The notes under the pieces: model-generated
Database searches by the model: none
Seen by the model: the letters and a program-made list of their open reading frames with translations, nothing else
Told to the model about the DNA's origin: nothing
From: Bolinopsis microptera
Taxonomy: Eukaryota; Ctenophora; Tentaculata; Lobata; Bolinopsidae
Direction of reading: 5' to 3'
Assembly (NCBI RefSeq): GCF_026151205.1
Contig: NC_087080.1
Span: forward strand, 16,281,337 to 16,345,336
DNA length: 64,000 nucleotides
Translations under genes and position numbers: made by a program
Shown: in pieces, positions 1 to 11,902 of the stretch
Numbering within the stretch: position 1 is the first letter of the stretch
Layout of the letters: each line of letters opens with the position of its first letter

Positions 1-627
1 ATTGGGGGGGGGGATTTTACATCGCTACTAGTACTGGACATGTGAATGTTAAGTGAGTGAATATAAGACTGTTTAATGAAGTGCATTCTCCGCGATGTTG
101 TCATGACAATATAATGGAATGCGAACTATGTAAGGTTTTCAAAAGAGAAGACGGGGAGGGGGTACGTGTCAAATACCCCCCCCCCCCCCCCCTCTCCAAA
201 CAGACACCAACTTGTTTCCAGGCATATTTTTCCAATTGTCTAGCTCCACACTATCCGGATACGGATCTTACACCAAATTTCAATCGAGTGATCCAAGATT
301 TGATCAAATTACAGAGAAAGGAATTTCAATAACTTGAGGCCAATTTCCGTGAACTTGGGAAGCTAATAGGATAACACGGAGGAAATATTTGCCAGAAAAA
401 ATTAGCCGGAAATTCGCTTTATTAATGAACAGAATGCTTAGATGCTAGCTACCACCGATTTACGGGGCTAGATCACCATCTCCACACCCCCCCCCCCCCC
501 CCCCCCCTCTTCACACAGACACAAATCCGGCACCCCCCCCCCCCCCCCTCTTCACACACACGGCACCCCCCTCTCCTTACACACACACACACATCCGGCA
601 CCCCACTCTCCACACACACCCGGCACC

Positions 628-660
<33 letters not shown>

Positions 661-2118
661 TCCACACACACCCGGCACCCCCTCCCCACCCCCTCTCTAC
701 ACATCCGGCACCCCCTCCCCTGGTATAAAGACTTGCAAAATGAGGTTAACTAAAACCTGGCCGTGAGGAATTTAATGTAATTCACTTGATTGCTTGTTGA
801 ACGCTTACCAGCCATGCTAACATCTCATTGGTTCTCAGCATTATACAAGGATTTAGTTGAGCCGGATTACTCTTTTTCCTTTGGAAAGATGCCAGGAATT
901 TGTGCTCGAAGGGTATTTTTAAATTTCCGGAACATTGTATACAGTCTCTAACATGTTAGCAGTTCACAAATGTGTTATCCGCCCAACAAGCAATTCCTAT
1001 CACGACCCCGGCAGTAGCAATCTAGAAAACTGTCGCATTTGTCAGATAGCGATATTAAAGTTTCTGTGGGTAAATTTGTCAGTGATATTACAAATGAGGA
1101 GGCTTGCTGATTAGGCTGATTCACGGGCTTTATTTCAGGTCCCTGGATTCTTATGTTAGACAAAAACGACTGTATGTCCTGATTAAATGAGAAATGTAGA
1201 TACTGACAGGTGGCATATTGAACTAGCAATCCATTCAGAAGATACTTTGTTTTTAACGAAATGTAATGACCAATATAGAGAATAATGCTTGCACATTTGT
1301 TTGCCATATGAAATCCTATCAGGGGGGTGCCTATCATGGTACACTAACATTTCAGGAGGTTTGATTTTGGTGAGCTTTGAGAAGATGGAATGATGAGTGG
1401 AAGTATCCAGATAAAGAGGTGACAGAAGTTATGTCACCAGTATTTTAACTCTCCTCCCGTCTCCTCTCTGTCTCAGCTCAGCAACCCGATCAAGTTAAAG
1501 ATGGCTATCTCAGTTGCACGGTAAATACTTCCATCCGTGCTTTGTGGCAGAGAGTGTATTGCATGTGCGTTTTGTCAGTGAAACTACTACTGGTAGGTCG
1601 AATTAGAGCGGTATTTGTTAAAGAATGACGGGTTTTAGGGTATGATGATGATTTAATAAGGCTTAACACTGTCGGCAAGCATGCTAACTACATTAACTCA
1701 CAAATATATTGGGGATTTGGATGAGCTGTCATGAGGTTAAGGTGTGATGTTTGAATAAAAATGACATTAGGTTAAGCGAATATGCAAGAAGGTTTAGGAA
1801 ACAAAAAGCTTGAATGTTTTAAACATAGTAGAATTAAATCTACTTTTAAATCTTAAGGGGGGTTCACCAGCGGGCACAGAGAAAACCGCTGGATTTTCAG
1901 ACAAAATACATCAAATTTACCCACCGTTTTTCCTCGGAGTTCTTTATAGCCATGGTTATCAAAGCGATGTAGGAGTATGGGGGTTTATCAGTCAAGGATT
2001 TAATTACAGTTGACCCCTTTTTCTTCTTGGCTGAGGGAATAGAGGGGGCAGTTAATATATGATAGGATTAACATTAGAAAAATAAAATATTGCTTTGTTA
2101 GTTTGTATATAAGGGACG
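1..2118. other. No convincing gene; poly-C and CA-rich simple repeats
   Basis: I see no exon with convincing codon texture or conserved motif here. Long poly-C tracts occur near 175-195, 488-507, 530-548 and 630-658. A stretch at 1449-1508 on the plus strand has a pyrimidine-rich AG followed 44 bases later by GTAAAT and could be a small exon, but nothing confirms it. Later exons of the minus-strand gene at 2.1-3.1 kb could lie here or off the window; I did not find them. Confidence 0.5.
481..720. repeat. C-rich compound microsatellite
   Basis: Poly-C runs of varied length alternate with short blocks such as TCTCCACACACACCCGGCAC. The apparent Gly-rich reading frame on the minus strand is a product of the repeat and not a gene. 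Confidence 0.85.
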
Positions 2119-2144
2119 CTAAGCAAAAGAAGCAGATAACTTAC

Positions 2145-3075
2145 ATTTCGACTTGCGAGGGGGCAATGTAAACTGTCTGATGTTATTAGAGACAGCGGTC
2201 GTATCGTCCCAGCAGTGTCGGTAAGCAGGCTCTTCGGGGGAACTGTCCGGAGAGTCGCTCCTAAACAGGGTCTCCTGGATATACTGGTATCCTGGCATCA
2301 TCTGCAGGTAATACTGGTTCATGGTCAGGTCAATACAACGATTACACGAATAGATTTGCAATAGAGTTGGTCTGACTTACTCCGGATCAGATTGAAAGAT
2401 GCAATAATCTGACTGATGGTTATTTATATTAGGATCATCATGTTAGCGTGTCAATTAGTAATGGCCTTTGTAACTATGAAACGTGATACAATCATCAACA
2501 AATTATCATACGGCATGCTTTGTGATTGTGCTATTAGTTGTTTGAAAGAAGCTCAAATATCCTGACGACTGTATGCACGAGACGAGGAGAAAATATTAAC
2601 GAATAATGGCGGCACAAACCTGACTTGTGCAAAAATAGAATCTAGGGCTGAATTATCAGGTTACTAATGCCAGTATTAAGACTAAACAATAGACGACCAG
2701 ATGGATAGTGAAACGAATTATAATTAAATCAGATATGTAGGTCATAAGACTACACAATTAGATAAAGTAACTCACCATTGTCGTGTCATGGTAGTTAAGC
2801 ATCCCATAAATATCTTCAGAAGAAAACTTCCCATCGCCGGGAAAGAAGACGTCGTGTGAATGGGGCGTAAGTGGGGGCGAGTTGACTGATTCAGGGGGAG
2901 GGAGATTGTAGTGGTCCGGGGAGGGAAGGTAGGAGAAGGTGGTGTAGGATGGAGATGCAGGGTAGACACGCGGGGGAGGGTGCATCCCGGGTGAGGTACA
3001 AGAATAGTTGATCATTTCCTCAGGCAAACACTGGACCCCACAACTGCTCAATTCAACTTCCGATTTAACAAACAT
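2145..3075 (-). CDS. First two coding exons of a Pro/Ser/Tyr-rich protein, possibly a transcription factor
   Basis: Exon 1 runs 3075 to 2776: the first ATG (MFVKSEVELSS) gives 100 codons ending at AATG|GTGAGT. Exon 2 runs from 2313 (or 2301; both follow an AG in phase 0) to 2145 and ends at AAAT|GTAAGT in phase 1. The phases join without a break. The product is low-complexity, rich in Pro, Ser, Tyr and acidic residues, with blocks such as PPESVNSPPLTPHSHD and SPDSSPEEP, then the basic stretch LPPRKSK just before the second donor. This resembles a transactivation region leading into a DNA-binding domain. An Ets-type factor is one guess, but no DNA-binding domain is visible here, so the identity is open. 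An in-frame stop lies upstream at 3109-3111, which supports the chosen start. Confidence 0.6.
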
Positions 3076-3184
3076 AGCAAGGTTGTGCAATAAAGCGAGC
3101 TCGAAGTTCTAACACTCGGTGTATAGATGACTTGCGAATAATCAGAATTATCTCGCTCTGGTTTTTAGTTCCACACTAACGCGC

Positions 3185-3345
3185 GTGTCTGATCACGTGG
3201 GCGAGTCATATGGGGATCACGTGATACTGCTCGCGTTACCATGGATACATGACGTGACGCGCTTGCTTCAGACCTAGGATCTGGTTAGAGGGCCGTGGGA
3301 ACGGGTGATCCATGGTCTGGGGATAAGCCTGTCACGTGATGGTCT
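3185..3345 (-). promoter_or_regulatory. Upstream region with three CACGTG E-boxes
   Basis: Perfect CACGTG hexamers occur at 3194-3199, 3218-3223 and 3333-3338, about 120-260 bases upstream of the start codon at 3075. GTGACG and TGACGT half-sites for bZIP factors lie nearby (3250-3260, 3490-3500, 3520-3535). The position fits a promoter for bHLH or bZIP control. Function is inferred from motif and location only. Confidence 0.45.
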
Positions 3346-6300
3346 ATAGTTAACTAGACGGTAGAGCATGTGAAGTGCGCCGCCTGCAGGAAGTAAGCTC
3401 TGGAGACTAGAGACATTATTATGTGACCGTCAAAGTCATAACAGTTGCCTTTAAACGAAGATAACTATGTTCTCCGTGGGAATCGCAGAATGTATGACGT
3501 AGAAGTAGGACTCAGGACCGTCGTGACGCAAAACCACTACTCACTTCTACTGTTTAAATAGGATCTGACAAACTATTAGTATTATCGAACGAGAAGATTG
3601 GCTGAGAGTTTATAAGATCCACACAAAACTCGCGAGTTGAAGCTGACGGTTTTCAAAAACTGACAAGACTTTCCTTTCAGTCTGATATCTTGTACAATAT
3701 CTACAACACAACCTCTGATTGACAATCAGAATTTGATTTCCCAGTTCATCGGTATATATTCATCTTCATAGAGTTAGACTGTTGAGTGGGAGCTTCGAAC
3801 AAATAAAATCACTCTTTGAGTGGTGGAACGGACAGTTGGAGGCTGCATCCTTGTTCTTCTTTATAAATCTCAAACTTAAGAAGCAATTTGTCATTCCATG
3901 AATTGATGATAGGGCAGAAAATAATCTTCTAAGTACAGAAAATGATTGACAGAATGAACGAAACTGCAAACAAACAAAAAAGTCTGGAGAGAATAGAGAA
4001 ATAAACCCACCTCTCCTGACAAAATAAAAACAAATATTGGAGCTCATCAGGTCCCAAGACTGTGTTTACATTGTAAAATGTTTACGTAAATAAATGTTTA
4101 CATAATAGGATTTCATTGATTCTAGCCGACTTTGTTTCATGCCATAAATAAATTACACGTCTCACTTCGTCATGCAACATCAATGGAATTAATATAATCT
4201 GAATTCTTGTGGATTCTATGCCACGTGATTTTGCATAATATCCCAAATGCGAGATAGATAAACATCGGGCCCGACTCTGTTCTCTATGAAAATCTTCCAC
4301 GCAACTCGATTTCAATTTGTTATATCCTTATAATTTTACTTTTAAACTTAGTAGTACTAATAATAGTACATACATAGCAACATAAGGATAAGTAGTTTAA
4401 ATAATGAACGCTGTAGTACTAGTTTCGTGTGGTCGATTTTGTTTAGAATTAAGCATTGATTATTCTAAATTCCAATTCAAAAGAAAGCGGAAATTTTCTG
4501 ATGAACGAGTTGAGACTGACTGAATGCTAATTGCTAATACTCTTGATATCATAGGGAATAGGCAGAATTGTAAATATATCGTGATGATCACGATACATTT
4601 GACAAAAGTATGCGATTAGTTTCTTTACAAGGTGAGAGAATTTGTAAAAGTAGGTAGTCCTATTTTCTTTTTCGAACATAATTCATCAATTTTGGTTCTT
4701 GTGAATGTGATACTGATACAGCTCCAAGATTCATCGTATACCCACCGGTACAAACAATAAAGGGCATTAGTTTAATAGGGAATTAAAATTCGGTCTACTT
4801 CCCCTAAACTACAAAAATTGGCAACCTTCCAGTCCGGTTTTCCATTACTCCAGCTCTAATCGGTACTCATTACCACGGAGCACAGGCTTGAGTACAACTC
4901 ACGACCCATTCTTTCTTCCCATTGGTCCGACCCACGTCCTCTTTTTTCCGATTGGGCCCGCAACTAATCTCTGCGATTACCATCTATGATATACGTTGTG
5001 AGCCTATGCAAATTAAACAACCCAGTCCGGGACTAGCAAGCAAGCTTTTACCGTGTGATTGAGCCCTAAATACCTGGCCACGTCACGTGACGAAAGGAGC
5101 TGAAGATCTCTGCACGTGTAAGTTGACGGTAGTGGTGGAGGTTACTGATGTTGGCAGGCGTATAATGAGCAGCTTATGGCTGGATCGTGCTGCAAACTGT
5201 GGGGCAACTTGCGGGTCTGCTTGATGACAAGCATTGTAGTTTAATGGTGCGGTTAACAAGACCTCCACCAATCAGATTTAAAGATGGAGTTGTGAAGTCA
5301 ATACCAAAAAGGTGTGAAGTGGTAACCATGACGGAAACACAAAAGATTGATATCATAAGTGGTGAGCGTTCGATCTAAAGGTTTGAAGTTGGGCAAATGC
5401 ATTTGGACAGTGCTTCAGTTAGTTGTCTCATTTCTAATCTTGAGACTGTTTCTGCACAGCAGTCCGTATTTAATCACGTTGGCCTTCCCATGTATACAAT
5501 CGGCTCTCTGAGTGACACGATTGGGAATCCCTGTGACTCTGTGACCCATAACACATAAATCCGTGGTTTGTACTTTGTAATTGTATTCAGGAAAAGGAGT
5601 TATCCGGGCTATATAGTTATACATTATACAATGTAGGTTCTTTTTAATTTAATAAATCGTCCAACTTCACCTTCCGACCCTGGAAGTCTATCTGATCTTA
5701 ACTAGCTAAACAAACAAAGTCCCAATCCCCAGATCTTTGGTCCAATCAGCGTTTCCTTTTGATTGAGTTATCCTATTAGCCTGAAGTAAGTCACTGAAGT
5801 AAGTCACGTGGGTATGTAAACTGACAGTGATAGGAGGCACATTATTTGTGCTTGTTCGCTGATTGGAAGTTTGAGACTCATCGGCGTGTTTGTTTTGGTA
5901 GAAGAACTTGTGGACTGGTAACATTACCCCTGTTACTCTGACAATGACATCCAGGCATGAGGATCATGTGCAAGCACTCCATGACAGCTTTCAAAAGATT
6001 ATAATGGGCTAGAATCTCCCCCCACCCTGGACTAATAATAATAGCCGGAAAAAGATTCTCTCTAAAGATGTGGATCATTTAACCATAACCCATAAGCTGA
6101 GATCTGGATAGTGTGTAACTGTCGAATCAAATTGACTTAGTAATAGTAGTAACTCATTACACGGTCGTCTAACCGTTTAACCACACCCTACAAAATATAA
6201 TGGTGTTGAGAGTATTTTTCGGGGAAAAGGGGACCAGACATCGCTGAACACGCGTTAGTTCTAGAATAATAGCTATCTAGCAGTTTATCGTCTAAACACA

Positions 6301-7050
6301 CATTAGCTATTAAACTATTAGATGATTAATTTCGTATATTAAGTACTCAGGGTGGGGCCAACGCTCTGTTTTAATTTAAGAATGAGTTTTCTGAGCTTTT
6401 TGATTAGAACACTTTCACTTTAAGGGATCATTTCATAGCTTTATTTAAAAAAAAGAGTTGCAGGAAATCCGATAAAAAACTTGATGATATTCGTTTTTCG
6501 TTGATAGCCCTCGGTAAGAAATATATCAGTTTCAGACTTCAGTAGTGAGTAGGCCTGTAAAGATCCGCTGGATATCTCATCTCTTTCAATACACTGTAAG
6601 TGTCACATGTTTTAAATTGATTGACCAATTTCTATGGGAAATATATAAAAGAGGCCAGCTGTTACCGAGCGGACATCAAGACTCGCACGGTAATATAAAC
6701 AAGCTCAAGGTGTTTTTACAACTGGTCATCAAGCAAACAAGATGTCAAGCTCATTAGATTGGATCCTGATTGAATATGATTGATCTAATCACAGAGTGAT
6801 CCGGTTAGCGATTAAGTTCTAATTATGCGCCCAATCAGTGGAGCCCTGATTTTTGATATCAAAAATAGATACCCTGTTTACAAGCTAATCGGACCAGCCT
6901 AACTGGCTATATTACTCGGTACAGTATAATGTTTGCACCAAGCTCCGAGGCTAATGAATGGTGACCTGGATTTGGTTCATTAGCTAATTTAATTGATAAT
7001 TCTTGTAATATATCTATAAACTGTAGGATAGGATCGCTAATGGGCCGTCT
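3346..7050. other. Intergenic, no gene recognised; scattered regulatory-like motifs
   Basis: Open frames are short and lack family motifs. Candidate sites include inverted CCAAT boxes near 4920-4960, the octamer ATGCAAAT at 5006-5013, and CACGTG at 5084-5089, 5113-5118 and 5805-5810. The 4.8-5.1 kb block could be an enhancer or a promoter, but no adjoining exon supports a gene start. Confidence 0.4.
5081..5092. promoter_or_regulatory. 12 bp perfect palindrome with CLEAR-type E-box
   Basis: CGTCACGTGACG is a perfect palindrome containing GTCACGTGAC, the site bound by TFEB/MiT-type bHLH factors in animals. A second CACGTG lies 24 bases downstream. No gene start is identified beside it, so the function is inferred. 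Confidence 0.4.
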
Positions 7051-7284
7051 ACTTAGGACGTCCGCGAAAATCGCAGATTTTCAGACCACCCCCCTCCCCC
7101 TGTCCGAATTTTCAATACCACCCCCCCTCCCCCGGACGTCCGGATTGCCGCCAGACTGGCTGGCGACATGAAGTATAATAGGCAGTAGGAGAATATGCGA
7201 GTTTTGTCTCGGCTCTCATGAATTGCTCTGAGAATCGAATTCTCGTTCAAAATACAGGGATCTAAACTTACAGAGTAATTAGAC

Positions 7285-7905
7285 TGACTCACTCCAGTGT
7301 AGTGTACCCCCGCCCCCTGACTCACTCCAGTGTAGTGTACCCCCCCCCCCCCCCCGCTGACTCACTCCAGTGTAGTGTACCCCCTCCCCCCCCCCCCCGC
7401 TGACTCACTCCAGTGTAGTGTACCCCCCCCCCCGCTGACTCACTCCATTGTAGTGTACCCCCTCCCCCTGACTCACTCCAGTGTAGTGTACCCCCCCCCC
7501 CCCCCGCTGACTCACTCCAGTGTAGTGTACCCCCCCCCCCCCCCCTCCGCTGACTCACTCCAGTGTAGTGTACCCCCCCCCCCCCCGCTGACTCACTCCA
7601 GTGTAGTGTACCCCCCCCCCCCCCCCCCCCCCCCGCTGACTCACTCCAGTGTAGTGTACCCCCCCCCCCCCCCCCGCTGACTCACTCCAGTGTAGTGTAC
7701 CCCCCCCCCCCCCCCCGCTGACTCACTCCAGTGTAGTGTACCCCCCCCCCCCCCCCGCTGACTCACTCCAGTGTAGTGTACCCCCCCCCCCCCCCCCCGC
7801 TGACTCACTCCAGTGTAGTGTACCCCCCCCCCCCCCCCCGCTGACTCACTCCAGTGTAGTGTACCCCCCCCCCCCCCCCCCCGCTGACTCACTCCAGTGT
7901 AGTGT

Positions 7906-7947
<42 letters not shown>

Positions 7948-8210
7948 CTGACTCACTCCAGTGTAGTGTACCCCCCCCCCCCCCCCCCCCCGCTGACTCA
8001 CTCCAGTGTAGTGTACCCCCCCCCCCCCCCCGCTGACTCACTCCAGTGTAGTGTACCCCCCCCCCCCCCCGCTGACTCACTCCAGTGTAGTGTACCCCCC
8101 CCCCCCCCCCCCCCCCCCGCTGACTCACTCCAGTGTAGTGTACCCCCCCCCCCCCCCCCCGCTGACTCACTCCAGTGTAGTGTACCCCCTCTCCCTGACT
8201 CACTCCAGCA
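7285..8210. repeat. Minisatellite, 23 copies of a TGACTCA-containing unit with variable poly-C
   Basis: The unit is GCTGACTCACTCCAGTGTAG plus TGTA followed by a C run of roughly 7 to 35 bases. The non-C part hardly varies, while the C run differs in almost every copy. Every unit holds TGACTCA, the AP-1 consensus. The last unit (8195-8215) is degenerate. Reading frames across it (Pro-rich one way, Gly-rich the other) are artefacts of the repeat. Confidence 0.95.
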
Positions 8211-8215
8211 TCATG

Positions 8216-8870
8216 TATTTATATTTATTTTCAAAATCTTTCTAAAATTTCTTTTTAGTAAATTATATTAATATTAAATCTAAATCTTATGATATTGTTA
8301 TTATCTTAACAGTTACTGTTGTAACTTAAGATTTTGAATTTGTATTCCTTGTATTTGCTGATTCCTCTTGATAGATCTTACACGTATTAATGTTGTCTTA
8401 AAAGTATTTCAATGAAGTGCAGAGATAAAAATCAAATAATGATGAGAGTTATAGATCTCCCTACTGAACGCTACTATGACGAGAGTCAAATCACTGGTTG
8501 AATGAAAAATAAAATCGGGCAAAATAAAAGATATCCAAAAATATAACAGGAATGAAAACCGCCTCTTTCTTCAGTCACTAAAATTACGATCACAATAGTT
8601 CATTGCAGGATTCATCTTTCAATAAGCTTTTATAATATTACATATTATGTAGTGTATTGTAGTTGTACGATTTAAAGATCTTTGTTAATGTTATCTAAAA
8701 ACCCTTCGACACATTGATCGTTGGTTTACAGTTACCCGATTCGTTTGGTATTAGCTGTTATATAACAGTATAGACGCGGACGCGGTGTAAATGCAATACA
8801 TCAACAAATCATAATAATCAAAATATAAACTCAATTGTGAACAGCATTAAGCTTTCAGTCTACACGCTTG
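8216..8870. other. AT-rich spacer, nothing recognised
   Basis: Between the minisatellite and the stop codon of the minus-strand gene at 8878 I see only AT-rich sequence with short open frames. Part of it should be the 3' UTR and downstream flank of that gene. Confidence 0.4.
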
Positions 8871-8877
8871 TCCATGG

Positions 8878-9745
8878 CTACAAATTAATAGTTAAGGATG
8901 GTTTGCCGGTAGAAGTCTTGGGTTGAGGTTCAGACCGCAATGAACTTTTACTGGATCTATCTAATGAGAATGATGCTGACGAAACCATTTTGTACAACTT
9001 TTCAACAGGCTCAGCCTCATCTTTAACTGAAACTGGTCTGCTGTAACTTTTAGTTGTTGTAGCCCTGTCTGGATCAGGACAAGGTCTACCAGAAGCAGCC
9101 GTTCTAGGTCTGGATATCTTACTCCTAGCAGTGGTCGGCCTCTCCACACTACCAGATCTGGACATTTCAGATGACGGTCGGGGCCGGAACCTCGCATTTT
9201 TACTAGCCACACTAGACCGAAATAAAGGTACAACGTCCCCTATCCGACTGCTGTTGTTCTGAGCCGGCATTTTGGGAGAGTTGTTAAGGGATCTGAAGCT
9301 TTTCTTGTTCCTGTTTCGGGGGGTTACGAGAGGAGGGGCAGAGGCTGGCCGGAATGTTTCTTTAGCTAAGTGTGGGAGGGGTGAGGAGTTACCAGGACAG
9401 TAAAGGTTAGTCACCTCGTCTCTCACAGGATCCGGCATTATGCTCGGCACCATCAGTGTCCTAAGGGTAGTTTATGGTTGGTGCAAATACAATAAAATAC
9501 ATAACAGCAGCAAGCACCTCGCTATGCGACCGACTGGTTAATTGAACAAACCTTAGTTGGCAAGAGAGACAATATTTGCACTTCTTGCTCGGGTCCACTC
9601 TACCCTCATAGTGCTTGAGGTCTCTGATGACGTGTGCTTTGTACAGATCCCAGACTGAATCTTCCATGTAGCGCCTAATTAGGTCCACCACACTCGGATA
9701 GAGAGGGTATTTCTCCTGAAGCATATTTACAACGTAAACAGGGGT
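8878..9745 (-). CDS. Last two exons of an unidentified basic Ser/Pro/Arg-rich protein
   Basis: The upstream exon runs from about 9745 (after AAAG) to 9552, ends AAG|GTTTGT in phase 2, and reads TPVYVVNMLQEKYPLYPSVV, then DLIRRYMEDSVWDLYKAHV, then a CKYCLSCQ segment that could form a Cys pair motif. The last exon starts at 9460 after CTTAG, and the split Arg codon (AG|G) joins in frame. It continues through TLMVPSIMPDP to the stop at 8878-8880. The C-terminal 190 residues are disordered-looking and rich in Ser, Pro, Arg and Lys, with many RP and RS pairs. A structured helical segment followed by a basic disordered tail fits a cytoskeletal or ciliary protein, but I do not recognise the family. 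The N-terminus is not found; it should lie above 9745. Confidence 0.6.
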
Positions 9746-9858
9746 CTTTACTTAACTCTCTTTATCTATTACTATTAGAATACGCTAGCTACACCCAGTT
9801 GAGTCTTGATCATCAATTATCATGTAATCTTACTAATACTATATATAAAGCAAGGAGA

Positions 9859-9883
9859 CGATATATATATATATATATATATA
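9859..9883. repeat. (AT)n microsatellite
   Basis: About 12 TA dinucleotides in a row in the gap between the gene ending at 8878 and the mobile element at 10.5 kb. Confidence 0.9.
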
Positions 9884-10500
9884 TCTGTTGCCATTTTACT
9901 GACACCACGACATCAACTTTAACACGATTTTCCGCGAAAACCGTGAGAGACAAACTAAAACTTTTATTGCTGGGTCGAATGCTTTGTGGTCTGGTCTTTT
10001 TACCAGTAGCAAGAAATCAAAAATTTCCCAAGGAATAAATAAGTTAGGTCCCTAAAATTGGTCTCCTATATCGTTGTATCTTGACACCACTTCAGAGTTA
10101 AACAGTTTCCTGCTAGTGCTAGTAAATTCTAATATGAGAGCAATTCCAGTTGTAACAGCCAAAAAATAACTCCAAAAAATTTGTCCGCGTTGGCAGATTC
10201 ATAGACCCACGATTGAAATAACTTAAAAGAAACTGCCTGATTGGCCACAAGTAAGATTAGATAATAAAAAGGTTGATCACGAAAAGCTCAAAAACTAGGG
10301 AATTAAAATGGCACAACAAGTTTCACTGTAATGTAGTTCTAATCATGAATCAGTTCAATCAGTAAGTGGAAGCTTTTACTATATTGAAAAGTAAAGCAGT
10401 TGATAAACTTATAATCAATATGTATTAAGAACGTACTTTTAAAATATATTTCGGCCTGAAAGTGAAAACATACAATTTGAAATCCAAATATCAATATGTA

Positions 10501-11578
10501 CGGGTATATGCCTCACAGAATGGCCAAAAAAAGAAAGGTCTCTCAAAATCACAAAACACACTTTATTCCAGGTTTTATCTCATAAGAAGCTAAGTTGACA
10601 CTCATATTTTTCTTCCCGGGGATGATTTAATCTCATAACCATTTTTTCTTTGAGAAAAATTGGCCGGAAAATCTTCCTCCAAAAAAACATGCCTCACAGA
10701 ATGGCCAAATCTGAATTTCTATAATTTTTTGATGGAGATACTTTTTAAATTTCTATCACCACACGTTGTTAGAAAACCTATTAAGGAATGGGGTAATAAC
10801 CTAAAACTCACGAAAAAACTGAGCAGTAAAAAATTATTTCACAAACAAAAAAAAAGCCTCACAAAATGGCCAAAAAAAATGAAAACGAGAAAATTTTATT
10901 TTTCTAAAACCTTTGGCTCTTGTTTCAGGCATGCTGCTGGTATAAATATGCCTTGTTAACACCCCCATATAGGTGAAATTTCTTAGAACTGAATAAAAAG
11001 GGCATAATTTCCTACACCAAAAATGGCCATTTTGTTCATATTCCCTGATTTCATGATTTATAACCTTCATTCGGCTGTAAAAACACTCCATCTGGGGTGT
11101 TATTGTATGATAAATAGCTTGTGAATACTTTAGACCATCAAAACTAACATGTCTACATCAATAAAAGGAGTTTTAAATTTTGGCTATTTTGTGAGGCATA
11201 TTTTGGCCGTTTTGTGAGGCGTGTAGCCATTTTAGCGTTTTTTTCTTCCTATATTGAACAATGTTCGTTTTTTTTGATGAATACTATTCTTTAAACATCT
11301 TCTGTCATACTGGTGCCAGAAGTTCTCACCAAAATGCAAACTTAGTTCAAAAATTTGAAAACAAATTTTCAGTGCTCAAAATTTCTACATAAACAGTCAT
11401 ATTTATGCCAGAAAATGTGGTCCAAGTTAATGATTTCACCACAGGAAGTGTTGCCAGAAGACTTTTGTTTCATATGGTATCCACAAAACCTACCAGTCTT
11501 ATAAAAAAAATTAGTTACAAAAACATTTACAAATTTGGCCATTCTGTGAGGCTAGCCATTCTGTGAGGCATATACCCG
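10501..11578. mobile_element. Non-autonomous inverted-repeat element with TA target duplication (1,078 bp)
   Basis: Both ends carry a perfect 24 bp inverted repeat (10501-10524 and 11555-11578) starting CGGGTATATGCCTCACAGAA, and both flanks are the dinucleotide TA (10499-10500, 11579-11580). That is the Tc1/mariner-type target pattern. Inside, the core GCCTCACARAATGGCCA recurs in forward orientation in the left half (about 10690, 10856) and in reverse in the right half (about 11180-11225, 11536-11552), so the ends are built of repeated subterminal motifs. No transposase frame is present; the short frames inside are Lys/Phe-rich chance frames. It would need a transposase from elsewhere. Confidence 0.85.
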
Positions 11579-11623
11579 TACCACCAGATAAGAATTTCAC
11601 CTGAACTTCTTACCCCCTGATAA

Positions 11624-11902
11624 ACGCACGGTAGCAATGTGAAGAGCGTGAGGTTTAGCGAAGAACTGCACAGAGGAGACAGGTATGGTGAGGACGGTGA
11701 GTTTACTTTTAGCAATGAGGTGAAGTGTCGGCAGATCTTTACTGCTGTGGAGCATGTGTTGCATCCCAAATATGTGGCGCTCCTGTGCAATATCTTGTTA
11801 GAACGATCAGTGAATAAATACAGAGGGGTGCCATATCTTTTCGTCATTTCTGATAATGACAATGCAAACAGTATTAAACCAAAAATTTCCATTGAACCAT
11901 AA
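11624..11902 (+). CDS. Candidate coding fragment, unidentified
   Basis: An open frame with protein-like composition contains SVRFSEELHRGDRYGEDGEF and then KCRQIFTAVEHVLHPKYVAL, ending at TAA 11900-11902. It is open back to 11624 with no good ATG, so it would be an internal or last exon or an old transposon piece. It starts 44 bases after the TA-flanked element. The other strand is also open over the same stretch, which lowers confidence. Family unknown. Confidence 0.25.
   Translation, partial: THGSNVKSVRFSEELHRGDRYGEDGEFTFSNEVKCRQIFTAVEHVLHPKYVALLCNILLERSVNKYRGVPYLFVISDNDNANSIKPKISIEP

Noticed and set aside
975..1337. 120-codon minus-strand frame
   Set aside because: No family motif, no splice logic with the neighbouring exons, AT-rich chance composition.
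7322..8271. Pro-rich and Gly-rich frames of 60-104 codons
   Set aside because: Produced by poly-C runs and the constant unit of the minisatellite; they occur on both strands and in several frames.
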